Origin: Anaerocolumna cellulosilytica
Lineage (GTDB): Bacteria > Bacillota > Clostridia > Lachnospirales > Lachnospiraceae
Reading direction: 5' to 3'
Assembly (NCBI RefSeq): GCF_014218335.1
Contig: NZ_AP023367.1
Coordinates: 5,201,001 to 5,265,000, forward strand
DNA length: 64,000 nucleotides
Part shown: one piece after another, positions 47,837 to 56,149 of the stretch
Layout of the letters: every line of letters starts with the position of its first letter
How positions within the stretch are numbered: the first letter of the stretch is position 1
The notes under the pieces: generated by a model
Database searches by the model: none
What the model was told of the DNA's origin: nothing
Seen by the model: only the letters and a program-made list of their open reading frames with translations
Made by a program: the position numbers and the translations under genes

Positions 47837-48667
47837 ATGAAAAAATCAGATGCAATAAAAATCATAAGTAAAACCGTTTTTGCAGGAGCAGTAGCCATTG
47901 GTCTATGCAGTGTTGCCTTTACAGGATTTAATAACAAAGTAATAGCTTCTGAAATGAAGAAGCAGACATCCTCACCCACAACCTATAATATTAAGACGAT
48001 AAAAATAGAACCTTCAGAAGATTACGTGAAAGAGGACTATAAAGTTATCATAAATAGATTAAGTCCCGCTAAAGATATAAATTCACTATCTGCTGAAGCA
48101 GCCGCGGAAATAGGAGCAAAATACATCTGGAATATGTATAAGGCAAGTCTTAAGGAGAAAGTGGTCGTTATGTATTATAATGTCTCACCAATTACCTCTG
48201 AAACTAGATGGATTGGAGATGTATATGAGAACTATGACCAAACACAAACGCCAGGCGCTTTAGGAGAACCGGATTATAGTTTTATGATTAATTCTATAAG
48301 CGGTGAAAGACAATCTATACAGATGAAGCACAGTCCTAGCAAGATATCAAAACCGATCCCTTTTGATGAAAAAAAGGCTAATGCATATTATAAGGAAAAT
48401 TGCGAGGAATATAAAGAGTTAGCAATGAAGTTTACTAAAGAAAGCTATGGAGTGAAGGTAGCTTCTACTGACTTTGATAGTGTTTCTGCACTACTTGAAA
48501 ACGTCAGACCACGTCCAGAAAATCTCGAAGCTATAAGACTTTATATAAATTTCATTGTTGTCGATACAGAGGGTACCGAGTATAGTGTAAGTATAACAGA
48601 GGATACAAAAGAGCTTCAAAGTATTAATAGTATAGAGCCGGATGGTGGTTCGGATTATCTAGGTTAA
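47837..48667 (+). CDS. Secreted protein of a two-component operon
   Basis: A 276-residue protein with an N-terminal signal or anchor (TVFAGAVAIGLCSVAFTGF) and a mature domain containing SAEAAAEIGAKYIWNMYKAS and a C-terminal VDTEGTEYSVSITEDTKELQ. The latter patterns resemble PepSY-like or DUF4-type extracytoplasmic domains often encoded with clostridial two-component systems. No enzyme motif is seen. AAAAGGAG precedes the ATG. Confidence 0.75.
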   Translation: MKKSDAIKIISKTVFAGAVAIGLCSVAFTGFNNKVIASEMKKQTSSPTTYNIKTIKIEPSEDYVKEDYKVIINRLSPAKDINSLSAEAAAEIGAKYIWNMYKASLKEKVVVMYYNVSPITSETRWIGDVYENYDQTQTPGALGEPDYSFMINSISGERQSIQMKHSPSKISKPIPFDEKKANAYYKENCEEYKELAMKFTKESYGVKVASTDFDSVSALLENVRPRPENLEAIRLYINFIVVDTEGTEYSVSITEDTKELQSINSIEPDGGSDYLG

Positions 48668-48725
48668 ATACGTTTATAAAAAACTAATACGCTCAATACG
48701 AATTGAATAAACTTAAATTAGTTTT

Positions 48726-49316
48726 TTAAAGATTACAATCGAGTAGGAGAAATTTCTTCAAATTGAAGAAACTCCGACCTCTCACACCACCGTGCGTACC
48801 GTTCGGTACACAGCGTTTAATCAACTTAACAAGTAACACACTTTCGGTGTAGTAATCTAACATTGAGATTAGTCCAAATGAGGCTAATCTCTTGTTGTTT
48901 ATCGCAACATTTACAGCACCTTTGTTGCAGACATAGGCAATTCTTGCACCCGTATATGCCGTTTTCCATGCTGTATATTTGTTAATTCCAAGTTTCATCA
49001 AGTTCTCTGCTCTGTGTGGAGTTTTCCACTGTTTCCAAATACACAAGCGAATACGATAACGTATGTTGCTGTCCAGCTTTGCACAAAGACCTTTCATACC
49101 ACCAATTTTAAAGTAGTTAATCCACCCTCTGATGAGTTCATTGAGTCTCTTTATTTCGTAGTCATTTCCAACTCCCCAACTTCTGCAAGTAAGTTGTTTC
49201 ATTCTTGCTTTGAACTTTGCTACTGATTTGGCATGTGGTTTCACCTTATACTGATGTGTTTTGCTGTCAAAGTAGAATCCAATTCCAAGGTATTTGAGAC
49301 CTCTCGGCCTATCCAC
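48726..49316 (-). pseudogene. Group II intron reverse transcriptase/maturase, C-terminal remnant
   Basis: 196 codons encoding the end of the thumb region and the maturase X domain (LNELIRGWINYFKIGGMKG), plus a C-terminal extension. The catalytic YADD palm region and everything before it are absent; intact relatives are over 400 residues. It therefore cannot reverse-transcribe, though a maturase-like domain could remain. It begins directly after intron 5' RNA sequence, showing a deletion rather than a separate gene. Confidence 0.88.
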
Positions 49317-49542
49317 CTTGCTCTGTTCCTACAAGTGGTAACTTTACGGCTTCATCCTTTTCTGCGGACTTACCAAACAGAACCTAGCCTTATATGTGAT
49401 TTCTATCCGTCAGGCCGGAGGTTTGCCTACAGCTTCCTTCAGATTCTCACGATGAAACCCTTGCTGTTCAGCTATGCACTTCCTTGTTACCTAGGTGCAC
49501 TCGGGACTTGCACCCGTTAGAGCGCGCCCATGGCGCGCAAAC
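48735..49542 (-). mobile_element. Internally deleted group II intron
   Basis: Read leftward, the element starts near 49542 with a domain I 5' region (CTCTAACGGGTGCAAGTCCC, then CTAGGTAACAAGGAAGTGCA and GGAAGCTGTAGGCAAACC), continues directly into the last third of a maturase gene, and ends with domain V/VI sequence (ACGGTACGCACGGTGGTGTG, then CTCCTACTCGAT). Most of the intron middle and the reverse transcriptase N-terminal part are missing. Both boundaries are estimated to within a few bases. Confidence 0.85.
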
Positions 49543-49661
49543 AGAAAAAGCACGGCGGTTTCTGTTATCGCCGTAATAAAAATGTTCTCTAGTTCTTTCA
49601 CCTCTAAATATGGGTGCTCATAGCGTTACTCATATTCATACGTTCGTTGAGGATGAATTTT

Positions 49662-49940
49662 TCACCTGTTCTTTCGGTTGTTCAGGTATGGTTTAATGAA
49701 ACGCTCAAAAACATCCTGTTCCTTTATAATTGCAAGCCCTTGTTCCTCATCACCCAGCACTAGCATTTGATCTCCCGCCTTGATATTAAAAACCTTTCGA
49801 GCCTTAGCCGGAATAACAATTTGACCTTTGTCTCCTACGGTTACTATGCCAAATGCATGTTTTCCCTTAGGCGGCACACCAAGACCACGCACAGCACTTT
49901 CGTATGTAACCAAATCATCCAATGTCACTCCGTATACCAA
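49662..49940 (-). CDS. AbrB/SpoVT-type DNA-binding protein, possibly N-terminally joined or truncated
   Basis: A 92-residue protein. The swapped-hairpin AbrB domain is clear: GIVTVGDKGQIVIPAKARKV, then FNIKAGDQMLVLGDEEQGLA. The N-terminal MVYGVTLDDLVTYESAVRGL precedes it and could be the tail of a longer lost domain. The gene overlaps the end of the truncated acyltransferase frame, so the original start may be gone. Members act as transition-state regulators or antitoxins. Confidence 0.75.
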   Translation of the reverse strand: MVYGVTLDDLVTYESAVRGLGVPPKGKHAFGIVTVGDKGQIVIPAKARKVFNIKAGDQMLVLGDEEQGLAIIKEQDVFERFIKPYLNNRKNR

Positions 49941-50529
49941 ATCGATAGACTGGGATTATTGGAGTATTAAATACCTGAGCTGCTCCCCATATTGAGATGC
50001 CCAAAGCAATTAAAATAATTGAATTTGCTTTTTTGCAAATATTGTATAGCTTTCCCGTCTCGAATTTTCGGATTAATACAAGTCCAAGGGAGAAAATCCA
50101 AAGCATCTGAATATACCAAAGCACACCTGTACCAGATACTGCCATGATTAGATACAAAATTACTTTTGGAGTTGTATTCGGAAATGTATCAAATGCATTA
50201 CTAATTGCCATGTTAAAATAACCTACTGTCCAATGAAAGACAAACAAACCAAGGGTCGATGGAACCAATAATTTTCTGGTTCTACTTGCAATGAATTCAT
50301 TTATAGTATGTTCTTCCAAATAATATCTGGAACTCATACCGGACACAATAAATAGAATTACCATAAACCATGGATATAAAATATATTGCAAAGCATCCTG
50401 ATACTGCATTTCATGAAAAGACCCAATCACACCTGCAGTTGACACTCCATTATACATATAGATTACATGATAAAGTACCACCAATAAAACGGTAATCCAA
50501 CGTAAATTATCTACATAATATTTTCTCAT
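49915..50529 (-). pseudogene. Acyltransferase-3 family protein, C-terminally truncated
   Basis: 204 codons starting MRKYYVDNLRWITVLLVVLY, the typical opening of OafA/YrhL-like membrane O-acyltransferases, with YHVIYMYNG and FIVSGMSSRYYLEE following. Full-length relatives have about 350 residues and ten helices; here similarity stops near NTPIIPVYRFG and the frame runs into the AbrB region. The gene is broken by deletion or recombination. Confidence 0.75.
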
Positions 50530-50715
50530 ACATTTCCCACCTTTGCAATTATTTTTAGCATATTATAACAAACCGGAAAACGAAGTTCCACCAACTGTTT
50601 TTAACACAATTCATAGAATTTTGTTAATATATGTGGCATATATTTGTTTTTGATAATTACTGGTACAATTTGGTTTCTATAAATCAAAAACGTAGGTATA
50701 CTATCTGTACATAAA

Positions 50716-50751
50716 AAACCTCTAAACCTTATTATCAAGGTTTAGAGGTTT
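50716..50751 (-). terminator. Displaced terminator of the tRNA-Asn/Cys transcript
   Basis: Minus strand: AAACCTCTAAACCTT / AAGGTTTAGAGGTTT stem followed by TTTTAT. It lies directly outside the left 27-bp att repeat, as expected if it terminated the tRNA transcript before the element inserted. Confidence 0.8.
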
Positions 50752-50757
50752 TCTCTA

Positions 50758-50784
50758 AGAGAGGCGACAACCAGATTTGAACTG
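50758..50784 (-). repeat. attL: 27-bp copy of the tRNA-Cys 3' end
   Basis: Identical to 62665-62691, which covers the T arm and acceptor 3' strand of tRNA-Cys (GGCGACAACC...TTGAACTG on the plus strand). The sequence after it does not continue the tRNA. It marks the left border of the integrated element. Confidence 0.93.
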
Positions 50785-50840
50785 TTTTGGCAGTCCTAAA
50801 AACCTTATAGAAAGGGGGCTTCTGAACCCTCTGACAGCTT

Positions 50841-50858
50841 TTGCACCAATTTTGCACC
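50841..50858. other. Integrase arm-type sites, left end
   Basis: TTGCACC-aattt-TTGCACC-like pair, 56 nt inside attL. A near-identical pair lies at 62585-62602. Confidence 0.6.
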
Positions 50859-50888
50859 TACGTTTCTAACATTATTATATTTACTATA

Positions 50889-51436
50889 TTACTTTTGATT
50901 CTGTGCACTAATATCAATTTCAGCAGCAGCTACCTGCTCTTGTGACTTAGTATATTCTAATTCAGCTATTAGATAATTTTTAACGTCTGTAATATGTTGT
51001 CTAAAATAATTATGTTTCTTGTCTTCACAATAGAGAATCCTTTTCAGTTTTCTTTGTAATTCTGCGATTAATTTCTTATTTTTAATCTCATAGCCTTTTG
51101 AGTTATATCCTAAATACTCTCTGTTTATGTACTTGTCTGTAATCGGTATAACATCACTTATAAAAAATATAGATTTCGTTGTTGTATTTCCAATATGATA
51201 AAAACACGATTGCAATTTATTATCCGGTAAGCTTAAGTAGCCCTCGATTCTCTTTTTAGCCAATTCATCTCGATGTTCCCAGTCTCCCATAGGAATGGCC
51301 CAGTAAATTTCACTATCTCTTCTAATTTTAGCAAGCATACTATAGGACGTTCTTTCGAGTCATTCCATGCACCACCTACATCACGAATTATTTGATAAAA
51401 CATATTCTCAGCAAAATATATTGAATTTTCTTTCAT
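50889..51436 (-). pseudogene. Type III toxin (CptN/ToxN-like), frameshifted
   Basis: Two overlapping minus-strand frames form one protein. The first starts at ATG 51436 (GAGGAG 5 nt upstream): MKENSIYFAENMFYQIIRDV, then SKERPIVCLLKLEE. The second carries on as SEIYWAIPMGDWEHRDELAK, FYHIGNTTTKSIFFISDVIP and a helical C-terminus. The join needs one extra base near 51313-51325. The pattern KxRPIVCLL...YWAIP...FFIS..IP fits the ToxN/CptN/TenpN endoribonuclease fold, and the 40-nt RNA repeats beyond the IS support a type III system. The family is inferred, not proven. Confidence 0.65.
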
Positions 51437-51457
51437 ATTTCTCCTCATCATATGTAT

Positions 51458-53283
51458 AAAGGGGCTGTAAAAAAACTCCCCTAAAAGAAAAATCGCTGAG
51501 GTCATGAGACTTCAGCGATTTTTTGGTATAATTAATTATGCAAATAAATAAAAACACCAATGATAATTATACAGTACGTCAGCTGAAATTACCATTGGAA
51601 ATCGAAAAATTAATTAATATATCTGATCCAGTATACACGTTCTGTGAGGTGATGGATCACATCGACCTATCAAAATATTTTGTAGAGAAAGGCTACAGAA
51701 CAGGTCGTCCAAGATGTGATGAACAGAAACTCCTTAAAGTGATACTCTTTGCCTTCATGGAGCACGGAATTAGTTCTCTGCGTGAAATAGAAAAACTCTG
51801 TAGGAATGATATACGATACCTGTATCTTCTTGATGAGATGAAGGCTCCTTCTTTTGCGACCTTTGGCAATCTTATACGCAATGAACTAACAGATTCCATA
51901 GAACAGATTTTTATTGACTTAAACAGTTACATTTTTGAAAAGGAGCATGTGGACCTGGAGCATACTTACATAGATGGAACAAAAATGGAAGCGAATGCCA
52001 ACCGATATACCTGGGTATGGAAAAAGTCTTGTACAAAAAACCGAGGAAAGGTTTATGAAAAGATATCCACGCTAATTGATGCAATGAACCAGGAAGTATT
52101 AGGATATTTCGGTGTAAAACTTGATAAGAGAGATGAGTATGCTGTCGAATATGTATCTGAACTCTTGGAAATGTACAAGAATGCAACAAATCTGGTGGAA
52201 TCCACGTTTGTATCTGGTTGTGGTCATAGAAAAAGCCTTCCGCAAAAACAATATCAGGAATTAGAGGGGTATCTAGAACGATTAAAGACATATGCACATC
52301 ATATAGAAGTTTGTGGCGATGAAAGAAACAGTTATTCCAAAACCGATCACGATGCCACTTTTATGCGCATAAAACGGGATTATATGGGGAATGATCAGCT
52401 TCTCCCAGCGTACAATCTACAGACCGCTGTCTGTGATGAATATATAGCGGTAGTTGATGTAAAACCATATGCATCAGATATGGAATGCTTTGTTCCTTTG
52501 ATGGAAAAATTCAATGAAATCTATGGTCATTATCCAAAGTATCCAGTTGCAGATGCAGGCTATGGTTCCTATAATAACTATCTTTACTGTGAAGAGCATG
52601 GGATGGAAAAATATATGAAATTTACCATGTTCAAAAAAGAAACATCCGATAAGAAGTATCATGAAAATCCATATCGCGCAGTCAACTTTAAAAGAGACGA
52701 GAATGGAAATTTAATATGCCCAAATGGAAAGACTTTTCACTTTAAAAGCAAACAACATGTCTATAAAAACAAATACAGCAGAACCGAAGAAATCTATGAA
52801 TGCAAATCATGTGAAGGCTGCCAGTTTAAAAACGATTGTTGTCCTAAGGCAAGCAAAAATAGAACTATTCGAATGAATCAGGAATTAACATCAATACATC
52901 AAGAGGTAATGACAAATCTTGAATCAATACATGGCGCACTGTTGAGAATGAATCGTAGTATTCAAGCGGAAGGAACCTTTGGTATTTTAAAATGGAATAA
53001 ATCCTACAAAAGATTATTTCGAAGAGGTGAGAAAAACGCAATTCTTGAACTCACACTGATTTCTTGTGGTTTTAATCTTTATAAATATCATAATAAAAAA
53101 CAGAGAAACAAGTTGGCTGCTTAAAATCCAAGAACTATACTCACAGCTTTATTAAGTGCACGCTTTTTTATGGAAAAATCAATCATAATCATAAAAAATA
53201 AATAAAAAAAAGAAGAATCACCAGAACCGGCATCTGTCGGAACTGGCGATTCTTAATTAAGGACTTATTTTACAGCCCCTTTT
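51458..53283 (+). mobile_element. IS1182-family insertion sequence
   Basis: Terminal inverted repeats AAAGGGGCTGTAAAA (51458-51472) and TTTTACAGCCCCTTT (53269-53283) flank an intact transposase gene. Hairpins inside both ends (AATCGCTGAg/CTTCAGCGATT near 51489-51524, and AAGAATC/GATTCTT near 53212-53253) can stop outside transcription. I cannot define a target-site duplication. It sits between the RNA repeats and the coding part of the type III toxin locus. Confidence 0.93.
51538..53124 (+). CDS. IS1182-family transposase
   Basis: A 528-residue DDE transposase, full length. It opens YTVRQLKLPLEIEKLINISD, has the DUF772-like N-terminal domain (GRPRCDEQKLLKVILFAFME), the catalytic region with THIDGTKMEANANRYTWVWK-like block and DAGYGSYNNYLYCEEHG, and a C-terminal CKSCEGCQFKNDCC zinc-like cluster before QAEGTFGILK. 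No stop or frameshift interrupts it, so the element may still be active. Confidence 0.95.
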   Translation: MQINKNTNDNYTVRQLKLPLEIEKLINISDPVYTFCEVMDHIDLSKYFVEKGYRTGRPRCDEQKLLKVILFAFMEHGISSLREIEKLCRNDIRYLYLLDEMKAPSFATFGNLIRNELTDSIEQIFIDLNSYIFEKEHVDLEHTYIDGTKMEANANRYTWVWKKSCTKNRGKVYEKISTLIDAMNQEVLGYFGVKLDKRDEYAVEYVSELLEMYKNATNLVESTFVSGCGHRKSLPQKQYQELEGYLERLKTYAHHIEVCGDERNSYSKTDHDATFMRIKRDYMGNDQLLPAYNLQTAVCDEYIAVVDVKPYASDMECFVPLMEKFNEIYGHYPKYPVADAGYGSYNNYLYCEEHGMEKYMKFTMFKKETSDKKYHENPYRAVNFKRDENGNLICPNGKTFHFKSKQHVYKNKYSRTEEIYECKSCEGCQFKNDCCPKASKNRTIRMNQELTSIHQEVMTNLESIHGALLRMNRSIQAEGTFGILKWNKSYKRLFRRGEKNAILELTLISCGFNLYKYHNKKQRNKLAA

Positions 53284-53363
53284 ACAATGTTTCCTGCACA
53301 TTGTGAAGCATCTTTGTATCATTACAATGTTTAACTGTACATTGTGAAACATCTTTGTACTTA
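53284..53363 (-). ncRNA. Type III antitoxin RNA repeats (two 40-nt units)
   Basis: Two direct copies with a period of exactly 40 nt (53284-53323 and 53324-53363); the first 36 positions differ at four sites. Each unit contains the perfect dyad ACAATGT...ACATTGT, able to form a hairpin. On the minus strand they follow a promoter-like TATAAT and would be transcribed towards the toxin gene, now separated by the IS. Tandem 35-50 nt repeats upstream of a ToxN-like gene define type III antitoxins; two units of about 40 nt suits the CptI type. Confidence 0.7.
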
Positions 53364-53400
53364 TATTATATACATTGACAAAGTAAAATGCAACTATTTT
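53364..53400 (-). promoter_or_regulatory. Putative antitoxin RNA promoter
   Basis: Minus-strand TTGCAT followed after 17 nt by TATAAT, located just upstream of the first RNA repeat. The -10 is perfect, the -35 weak. Confidence 0.5.
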
Positions 53401-53476
53401 TAAAGAAATTTATTTTATATTGCATACATTTAGAGACAGCGTTATTTTATCGTAGGATATTTGTATACATTTTTAA

Positions 53477-53968
53477 CTACATCAGGACTCCTGCCAGTCT
53501 CCACACAGCATAAAAGCTCTCAGGAGCTCTGTCATCAAGCCAGCTTTCTAAATTACTTAACATTATCATCTTAGTAAAGTCGATGCTCCCCTCATCACTC
53601 TCACCAACAGGGTGGTACTCCGTACAGCTTAGGCCAGTATATTTATACTCACTAATAATATCATTAGCCACTCTGTGGTACTCGTACTGCATCCAGTCAG
53701 GTGGAAGTCCCTCAAGCATAGCCTCTGGATACAAATCACCTAACTCAACCATGATTGTAGTCGATTTTATCTGAGGATTATCCGCATATATAGGGTAGGT
53801 ATCACAGCTTGCAAATACCACCTTAAACCCACGTTCCAGTAGCTTTACAACTACGCCTACAAGCTCATAGCGTATTTCAATGGTCATAGGCTGATTCTTC
53901 CGGTCACAATTACAAATATGAGGCCGGTTACGTTTATAAATCTTTTTACATTTAGGACAAATCGTCAT
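53477..53968 (-). CDS. Hypothetical protein with N-terminal zinc-finger-like cluster
   Basis: A 163-residue protein of no recognised family. The start MTICPKCKKIYKRNRPHICN has CxxC plus CNC, a likely zinc site. The remainder is a mixed alpha/beta domain (LVGVVVKLLERGFKVVFASC, then LPPDWMQYEYHRVANDIISE). The codon and residue content looks coding. It lies 14 nt downstream of the serine recombinase gene in the same direction and is presumably co-transcribed. Similar small proteins occur in phage-like islands. Confidence 0.7.
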   Translation of the reverse strand: MTICPKCKKIYKRNRPHICNCDRKNQPMTIEIRYELVGVVVKLLERGFKVVFASCDTYPIYADNPQIKSTTIMVELGDLYPEAMLEGLPPDWMQYEYHRVANDIISEYKYTGLSCTEYHPVGESDEGSIDFTKMIMLSNLESWLDDRAPESFYAVWRLAGVLM

Positions 53969-53982
53969 TATAAACAGTCTCC

Positions 53983-54582
53983 TTATGCACAGGTTTTACT
54001 TGCACCATCTCTGATAATCCTGTTTACGGTACTCCTACTAAGTGCTGTTTGCCTAACAATTTCAGCAATCTTTACACCGTTATTATATAATGAGGTTACC
54101 GTTATTGCTTTATCGGTACGCTTAGAGGGTCTGCCACCCGTTCTACCCCTGGCCTTTGCAGCTTTTAGCCCATCTTTGGTTCTATCTGAGAGTAAGTCAC
54201 GCTCAAATTGTGAAAGACCTGCAAAAATAGTGAAAAGTAGTTTAGATTGGGGGCTGGTAGTATCAATCCACGGCTCTTTAAGGCTCTTTATATCAGCTCC
54301 TTTAGAGTGTATTAGCTCAACAATCTCTATCAAATCCCTTGTAGACCTCGAAAGCCTCGATAACTCAGCCACTACTACAACTATTTTTTCATTGGGTTTA
54401 ATACTCTCAATCATTTGATTAAGCGCTTCTCTGTCTCGTTTAGTGCCTGTGACCTTTTCTTGATAAATATTGCGTTCAGGTACTCCCGCAGCAATTAGTA
54501 AATCCGACTGCCTGTCTAAATTCATATTTTCTTTGCTGACTCTGATATAGCCTAAATACGTCACGTTCTTATCTGTATCCAT
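53983..54582 (-). CDS. Serine recombinase (resolvase/invertase family)
   Basis: A 199-residue small serine recombinase. The nucleophile S16 is in YIRVSKEN; the catalytic core continues with ELSRLSRSTRDLIEIVELI and FAGLSQFERDLLSDRTKDGL, and the C-terminal HTH (VKIAEIVRQTALSRSTVNRI) is complete. The size fits resolvases and DNA invertases rather than large integrases. It may resolve or invert DNA within the island. Upstream lies a cluster of TTATGACAC boxes that could be its site. Confidence 0.93.
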   Translation of the reverse strand: MDTDKNVTYLGYIRVSKENMNLDRQSDLLIAAGVPERNIYQEKVTGTKRDREALNQMIESIKPNEKIVVVVAELSRLSRSTRDLIEIVELIHSKGADIKSLKEPWIDTTSPQSKLLFTIFAGLSQFERDLLSDRTKDGLKAAKARGRTGGRPSKRTDKAITVTSLYNNGVKIAEIVRQTALSRSTVNRIIRDGASKTCA

Positions 54583-55139
54583 ACCGTATCCTCCCTTAAA
54601 TCCGTTTTATTTGTTATCCGTATTGCTTCATAAAGGTGTTATAATGTAATTTGATTATGACACCTTATATGACACGCTTTAACACCTTTAAACCCTTATT
54701 TTCAGTATCCTCTTATATGTGTGTCATAAACGACCGTTTTATGACACCTCTACAGTACACGGCCACGAGAGCTTTAGCAAGTCTCAATTTCAAAGTATTA
54801 TCTGCTATGATGGGTTCGTGGCTCATTATTGATGTACCATATCCTTGTGCAGTGCCAGTAAGAATTTTTTGCAGAATCACAGTCAAGACCAGCAAGGTTA
54901 GGTAGAACCTATGGTGTCATTTAGTGTACTTTTTATTATTAGTTACCGAAAATCTTATAGTGCCTAAAGAAAACTCTCTGCAAAATAACCGGAAGTTTCT
55001 TGGAGATATTAGCATAATCACATAGACATTGAAGTGTCTTTGTTTGAAATAATTATAAAATTCGTTTTTGCTCAAAAGCATCTGCCTTCTCCCTGTTACT
55101 AAATAAAATAAATACTGTTTAATTTTTAAAAATAAACTA
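54583..55139. other. Intergenic region with TTATGACAC box cluster
   Basis: Between the serine recombinase and the MerR gene. Boxes of the form GGTGTCATAA in either orientation occur at 54635, 54654, 54668, 54721, 54737 and 54913; the pairs 54635/54654 and 54721/54737 form dyads. Possible reading frames at 54651-54905 overlap the boxes and have no ribosome binding site, so I do not call them. Confidence 0.65.
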
Positions 55140-55170
55140 TTGACATTGACCCTGCGTCAACTTGTATAAT
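55140..55170 (+). promoter_or_regulatory. MerR-type promoter and operator
   Basis: TTGACA (55140-55145) and TATAAT (55165-55170) are separated by 19 nt, the over-long spacing that MerR regulators correct by twisting the DNA. The spacer holds the dyad TTGAC-cctgc-GTCAA. It lies about 20 nt before the regulator gene, so autoregulation is likely. Confidence 0.85.
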
Positions 55171-55192
55171 AATGGAAAGGTGGTGATGTTTT

Positions 55193-56149
55193 TTGGATTT
55201 GATTAGGATAAACGAAGTTGTTGACATCTTCGGTATATCGAGTAGGACACTAAGATATTACGAGGAAATGGGGCTTTTATGGAGCAACCATCCTGATAAC
55301 AAAAGCCAACGTTATTATGATACTGACGCGCTTGAACGATTGAAACAGATTATTATTTTACGCAAATTACAAATCCCGGTTAAGGATATGGTCGTTATAT
55401 TCAGAAGTGAAAACATGACGGCATTGATTCAAGCGTTTGTGGACAAACTTGAATTACTTGACACGGAAATTTCAGCTTTATCTGAGCTAAGGCATCTTGT
55501 CGATGATTTTCTTCATAAAATGCTAATGAGCGGTATCAAGAAAATATCAGGCATTACATTGCTTTATGAAGAAACTGAAAAGAGGCTTGCCACAGTTGAA
55601 AAGAATGAGACAGTCACATTTGAAAAATTGTCGGTAATCAGCCGTGAAGCATTAAGGCTACATGATGTACGAATTATTCGATTACCACCGATGCGTTTTC
55701 TTACTTCAAAATTGAAAACAGGACAAGTAGAAAATATAGAAGATAAAATGCAGAGTCTATTTGTGAAATATGGCTTCACACCAAGTCCCGGATTACGTAA
55801 TTGCTTTTACCGCAAAGAACCAAGCGGTGAATGGATTATGCTTATCAAAATACCAAGTGACTATGAAAATACAACAGAATACGCAGACGAAAAATTTACA
55901 GGAGGGTTATTCGCTATAGCCAGTTCCTTCATGGAGGATATGGATGATACTTTTATTCTTTTAAAAGACTGGGTAAATAATAGCGACCATTATGAGCTCG
56001 ACGCAAATGCAGAAGGAGAATTGCATCGCTACGAAATGATTGAGGAAATTTTACCGTGGGATATATCGAATAAGTTGAACAGATACCAGCAAGATATATT
56101 TATTCCGATACAAATAAAAAATGAGAAGGAGAAAAATGAAAATGGCTGA
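55193..56149 (+). CDS. MerR-family regulator with GyrI-like effector domain
   Basis: A 318-residue regulator. The N-terminal winged helix is clear: IRINEVVDIFGISSRTLRYY followed by EMGLL and a QRYYDTDALERLKQIIIL stretch; a dimerisation helix follows to about 120. The C-terminal half (VRIIRLPPMRFLTSKLKTGQ, GEWIMLIKIPSDYE) resembles the GyrI/BmrR-type ligand-binding fold for drugs or small molecules. It starts with TTG; AAAGGTGG lies about 9 nt upstream and no in-frame ATG is close. Its stop overlaps the start of the Fpg-like gene. Confidence 0.88.
   Translation: MDLIRINEVVDIFGISSRTLRYYEEMGLLWSNHPDNKSQRYYDTDALERLKQIIILRKLQIPVKDMVVIFRSENMTALIQAFVDKLELLDTEISALSELRHLVDDFLHKMLMSGIKKISGITLLYEETEKRLATVEKNETVTFEKLSVISREALRLHDVRIIRLPPMRFLTSKLKTGQVENIEDKMQSLFVKYGFTPSPGLRNCFYRKEPSGEWIMLIKIPSDYENTTEYADEKFTGGLFAIASSFMEDMDDTFILLKDWVNNSDHYELDANAEGELHRYEMIEEILPWDISNKLNRYQQDIFIPIQIKNEKEKNENG

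Noticed and set aside
51458..53283. Target-site duplication of the IS element
   Set aside because: The flanking bases (TAT before, TAC after) do not give a convincing direct repeat.
53284..53363. CRISPR array, because of direct repeats
   Set aside because: Only two units, directly adjacent with no spacers and no cas genes; the layout fits antitoxin RNA repeats.
54651..54905. Open frames on both strands upstream of the serine recombinase
   Set aside because: No ribosome binding site, overlapping repeated TTATGACAC boxes, and no recognisable protein pattern.
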